Positions 62,681 to 64,000 of a stretch of DNA of 64,000 bases are shown here, in pieces; position 1 is the stretch's first letter, and each line of letters starts with the position of its first letter. The stretch lies in the NCBI GenBank assembly GCA_034436155.1, contig DAOTVP010000077.1, positions 7,198 through 71,197 on the forward strand, given 5' to 3'. Both the position numbers and the translations under genes were made by a program. The notes beneath the pieces are model-generated. The model was not told the DNA's origin. It saw only the letters and a program-made list of their open reading frames with translations, and did not search any database. Origin of the DNA: GCA-2794515 sp034436155 (GTDB lineage Bacteria > Chloroflexota > Anaerolineae > Aggregatilineales > Phototrophicaceae).

Positions 62681-63934
62681 TCATCCTGTGGGGATAAGCC
62701 AGCCAACGGTGCGATTTTGTGGGATTAAATAACGGCGTGCCACATTGTGTACATCCTCAACCGTCACCAATTCGAGTCGTGCGAGGTAGGTATCGTGCCA
62801 TGTGTGGTCGCCGAGTGCCGATGATTGCGCCAGCGTATACGCTTGGTTGGTGATACTCTCTGTTTCGTAGGCAAAATTGGCGCGGGCTTGTTTTTTGGCG
62901 CGTGTGAGTTCCGCTTCGGTGATTCCATCTTGGCAAATTTTATCCAACTCGGTCAATAACACCGATTCGGCTTCTTGATGCGTGTGTCCATCGCGCAAGG
63001 TCATGCTGAAGGTGTAGAGATAGGGGTCTATCGTCTCGTTCATATTGCCACTCATGCTGGCGCAAATCTCGCTTTTGACCAGCGCCTGATACAGGCGTGT
63101 CGTCTTGTTATCGATGCTCCCGCCCGCACCTGTGAGGATGCTATCCAACACCGACAGCGCCAACCAATCGGGATGTGTGGCTTGTGGGACACGATACGAC
63201 ACCATGACAAAGCGCGTCTTGATGGGGCGCTCCACCAACACGCGCCGTTCTCCCATTTGTGCGGGTTCTGGTCGGCTGAATAAAACAGGTTTCGTCCCGT
63301 TGGCGATATGCCCATAAAATTGTTCGATTTTGTCGCGCATGGTGGCGGTATCAAACGCGCCCGATAACACCAGTACCGCATTGGCGGGGTGATAATGCCG
63401 TTGATAATGCCCATACAATTGGTCGCGGGTCATGGTGATGAGGTCGTGTGTATCGCCGATAATTTCGTGATGATAACCATGCACTTTGAACGCCGTAGAC
63501 CGAACTTCTTCGCGCAACCAGAACATCGGCTGATTTTCTGAGCCACGCCGTTCCGATAAAATCACCGTGCGTTCCGATTCGACTTCATCGGGCAAAAATT
63601 GCGCGTTTATCATGCGGTCAGATTCTAAATCCAGCGCCAAATCAATATGTTCGGCGGGGAGCGTTTCGTAATACATGGTCGAATCGTGCGATGTGAAGGC
63701 GTTCCATTGCCCACCCACGCGGTCTATCAGACCATCCAAAACGCCTGCGGGATATTTGGGCGTGCCTTTGAACATCATGTGTTCGACCCAATGTGATGCG
63801 CCTGTTTCGCCTGTGCGCTCATTGCGACTGCCGACACGATACAGCGTCCACATGCTGATGACGGGCGCGGTGTGAATTTCTTTGAGGAGTACGGTTAACC
63901 CGTTGGGGAGGGTGTAATGCGTAACTTGTGACAT
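62681..63934 (-). CDS. M16-family zinc metallopeptidase (active subunit)
   Basis: A 417-residue M16B-type peptidase. The inverse zinc motif HxxEH is present at residues 48-52 (SHWVEHMMFKGT), with the distal Glu ligand in the LPDEVESERTVILSE stretch about 75 residues later. Both half-domains and the ER/GG features of the family are visible. It would degrade short peptides, in a pair with the downstream inactive protein. The ATG at 63934 begins MSQVTHYTLPNGLTVLL. Between 63934 and the window end lies a terminator of a gene beyond. Confidence 0.93.
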   Translation of the reverse strand: MSQVTHYTLPNGLTVLLKEIHTAPVISMWTLYRVGSRNERTGETGASHWVEHMMFKGTPKYPAGVLDGLIDRVGGQWNAFTSHDSTMYYETLPAEHIDLALDLESDRMINAQFLPDEVESERTVILSERRGSENQPMFWLREEVRSTAFKVHGYHHEIIGDTHDLITMTRDQLYGHYQRHYHPANAVLVLSGAFDTATMRDKIEQFYGHIANGTKPVLFSRPEPAQMGERRVLVERPIKTRFVMVSYRVPQATHPDWLALSVLDSILTGAGGSIDNKTTRLYQALVKSEICASMSGNMNETIDPYLYTFSMTLRDGHTHQEAESVLLTELDKICQDGITEAELTRAKKQARANFAYETESITNQAYTLAQSSALGDHTWHDTYLARLELVTVEDVHNVARRYLIPQNRTVGWLIPTG

Positions 63935-63974
63935 ACCGATAAAAAACTTTCCAGTAAGTAATATTTTTACGATA

Positions 63975-63998
63975 AAAATAGGCGGAAAACCGCCTATT
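63975..63998 (-). terminator. Terminator of a - strand gene beyond the right edge
   Basis: aataggcgg (63977-63985) and ccgcctatt (63990-63998) pair perfectly around aaaa. On the - strand the stem is followed by a T-run, so it probably ends a gene located to the right of the window and separates it from the M16 operon. Confidence 0.6.
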
Positions 63999-64000
63999 CT

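Overview
The window looks like a chromosomal segment of a member of the Chloroflexota, probably an Anaerolineae-like lineage. This is inferred from gene content only, since there is no rRNA gene here. The indicators are a full 14-subunit NADH dehydrogenase cluster, a single-chain (alpha+beta fused) glycyl-tRNA synthetase, a CtpE-like P-type ATPase, LysM/L,D-transpeptidase and PspC/toast-rack envelope proteins, three FHA proteins, a DUF4058 protein, beta-helix and choice-of-anchor surface proteins, and many palindromic intergenic repeats. Base composition is moderate and even. No rRNA, tRNA or CRISPR array was seen; the one clear RNA gene is tmRNA.

Layout. 1-1362: the tail of an unidentified + strand gene, a secreted protein on the - strand, and a 330-base promoter region. 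1363-19218: nuoA to nuoN in canonical order, with a small extra ORF between nuoF and nuoG, a terminator plus new promoter between nuoI and nuoJ, and palindromic elements in the nuoF-G, nuoG-H and nuoM-N gaps. Three membrane subunits are strongly enlarged: NuoH has about 220 extra N-terminal and about 130 extra C-terminal residues, NuoJ carries a 230-residue DUF4397-like insertion, and NuoL carries two His-rich insertions. 19368-23013: FHA protein, L,D-transpeptidase, chemoreceptor and CheW. 23219-25975: pdxS, then a PIN-type toxin-antitoxin-like pair bounded by a 58-bp copy of the pdxS 3' end, a four-hairpin repeat and a string of small genes. 25984-36815: translation and DNA-metabolism genes (glyQS, prfA, recF, trmD), a membrane MutS-like ATPase, DUF4058, DinB-like, roadblock and FHA proteins. 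36889-47408: P-type ATPase, VapBC-like pair, FMN alpha-hydroxyacid oxidase, PEP carboxylase, a MITE-like element, cytochrome P450, HEPN-MNT pair and a BI-1 protein. 47509-51712: a probable five-gene - strand run (FHA, PspC/toast-rack, beta-propeller-like, alginate-lyase-like, methyltransferase). 51887-52277: tmRNA. 52484-63934: lipoprotein, ABC exporter, pth, mfd, beta-helix surface protein, and a paired inactive/active M16 peptidase operon.

How the genes fit together. Complex I is the centrepiece. By the standard topology of each subunit, the insertions of NuoJ and NuoL should lie on the outer face of the membrane, which suggests a remodelled external surface of complex I. Around it are housekeeping translation and repair genes, envelope and signalling genes, and four small toxin-antitoxin-like modules. 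At least four families of palindromic or mobile repeats occupy the gaps. They include a 225-bp element with 16-bp terminal inverted repeats inserted, with a TTCT duplication, into the loop of another palindrome; an uninterrupted copy of that palindrome lies about 8 kb away.
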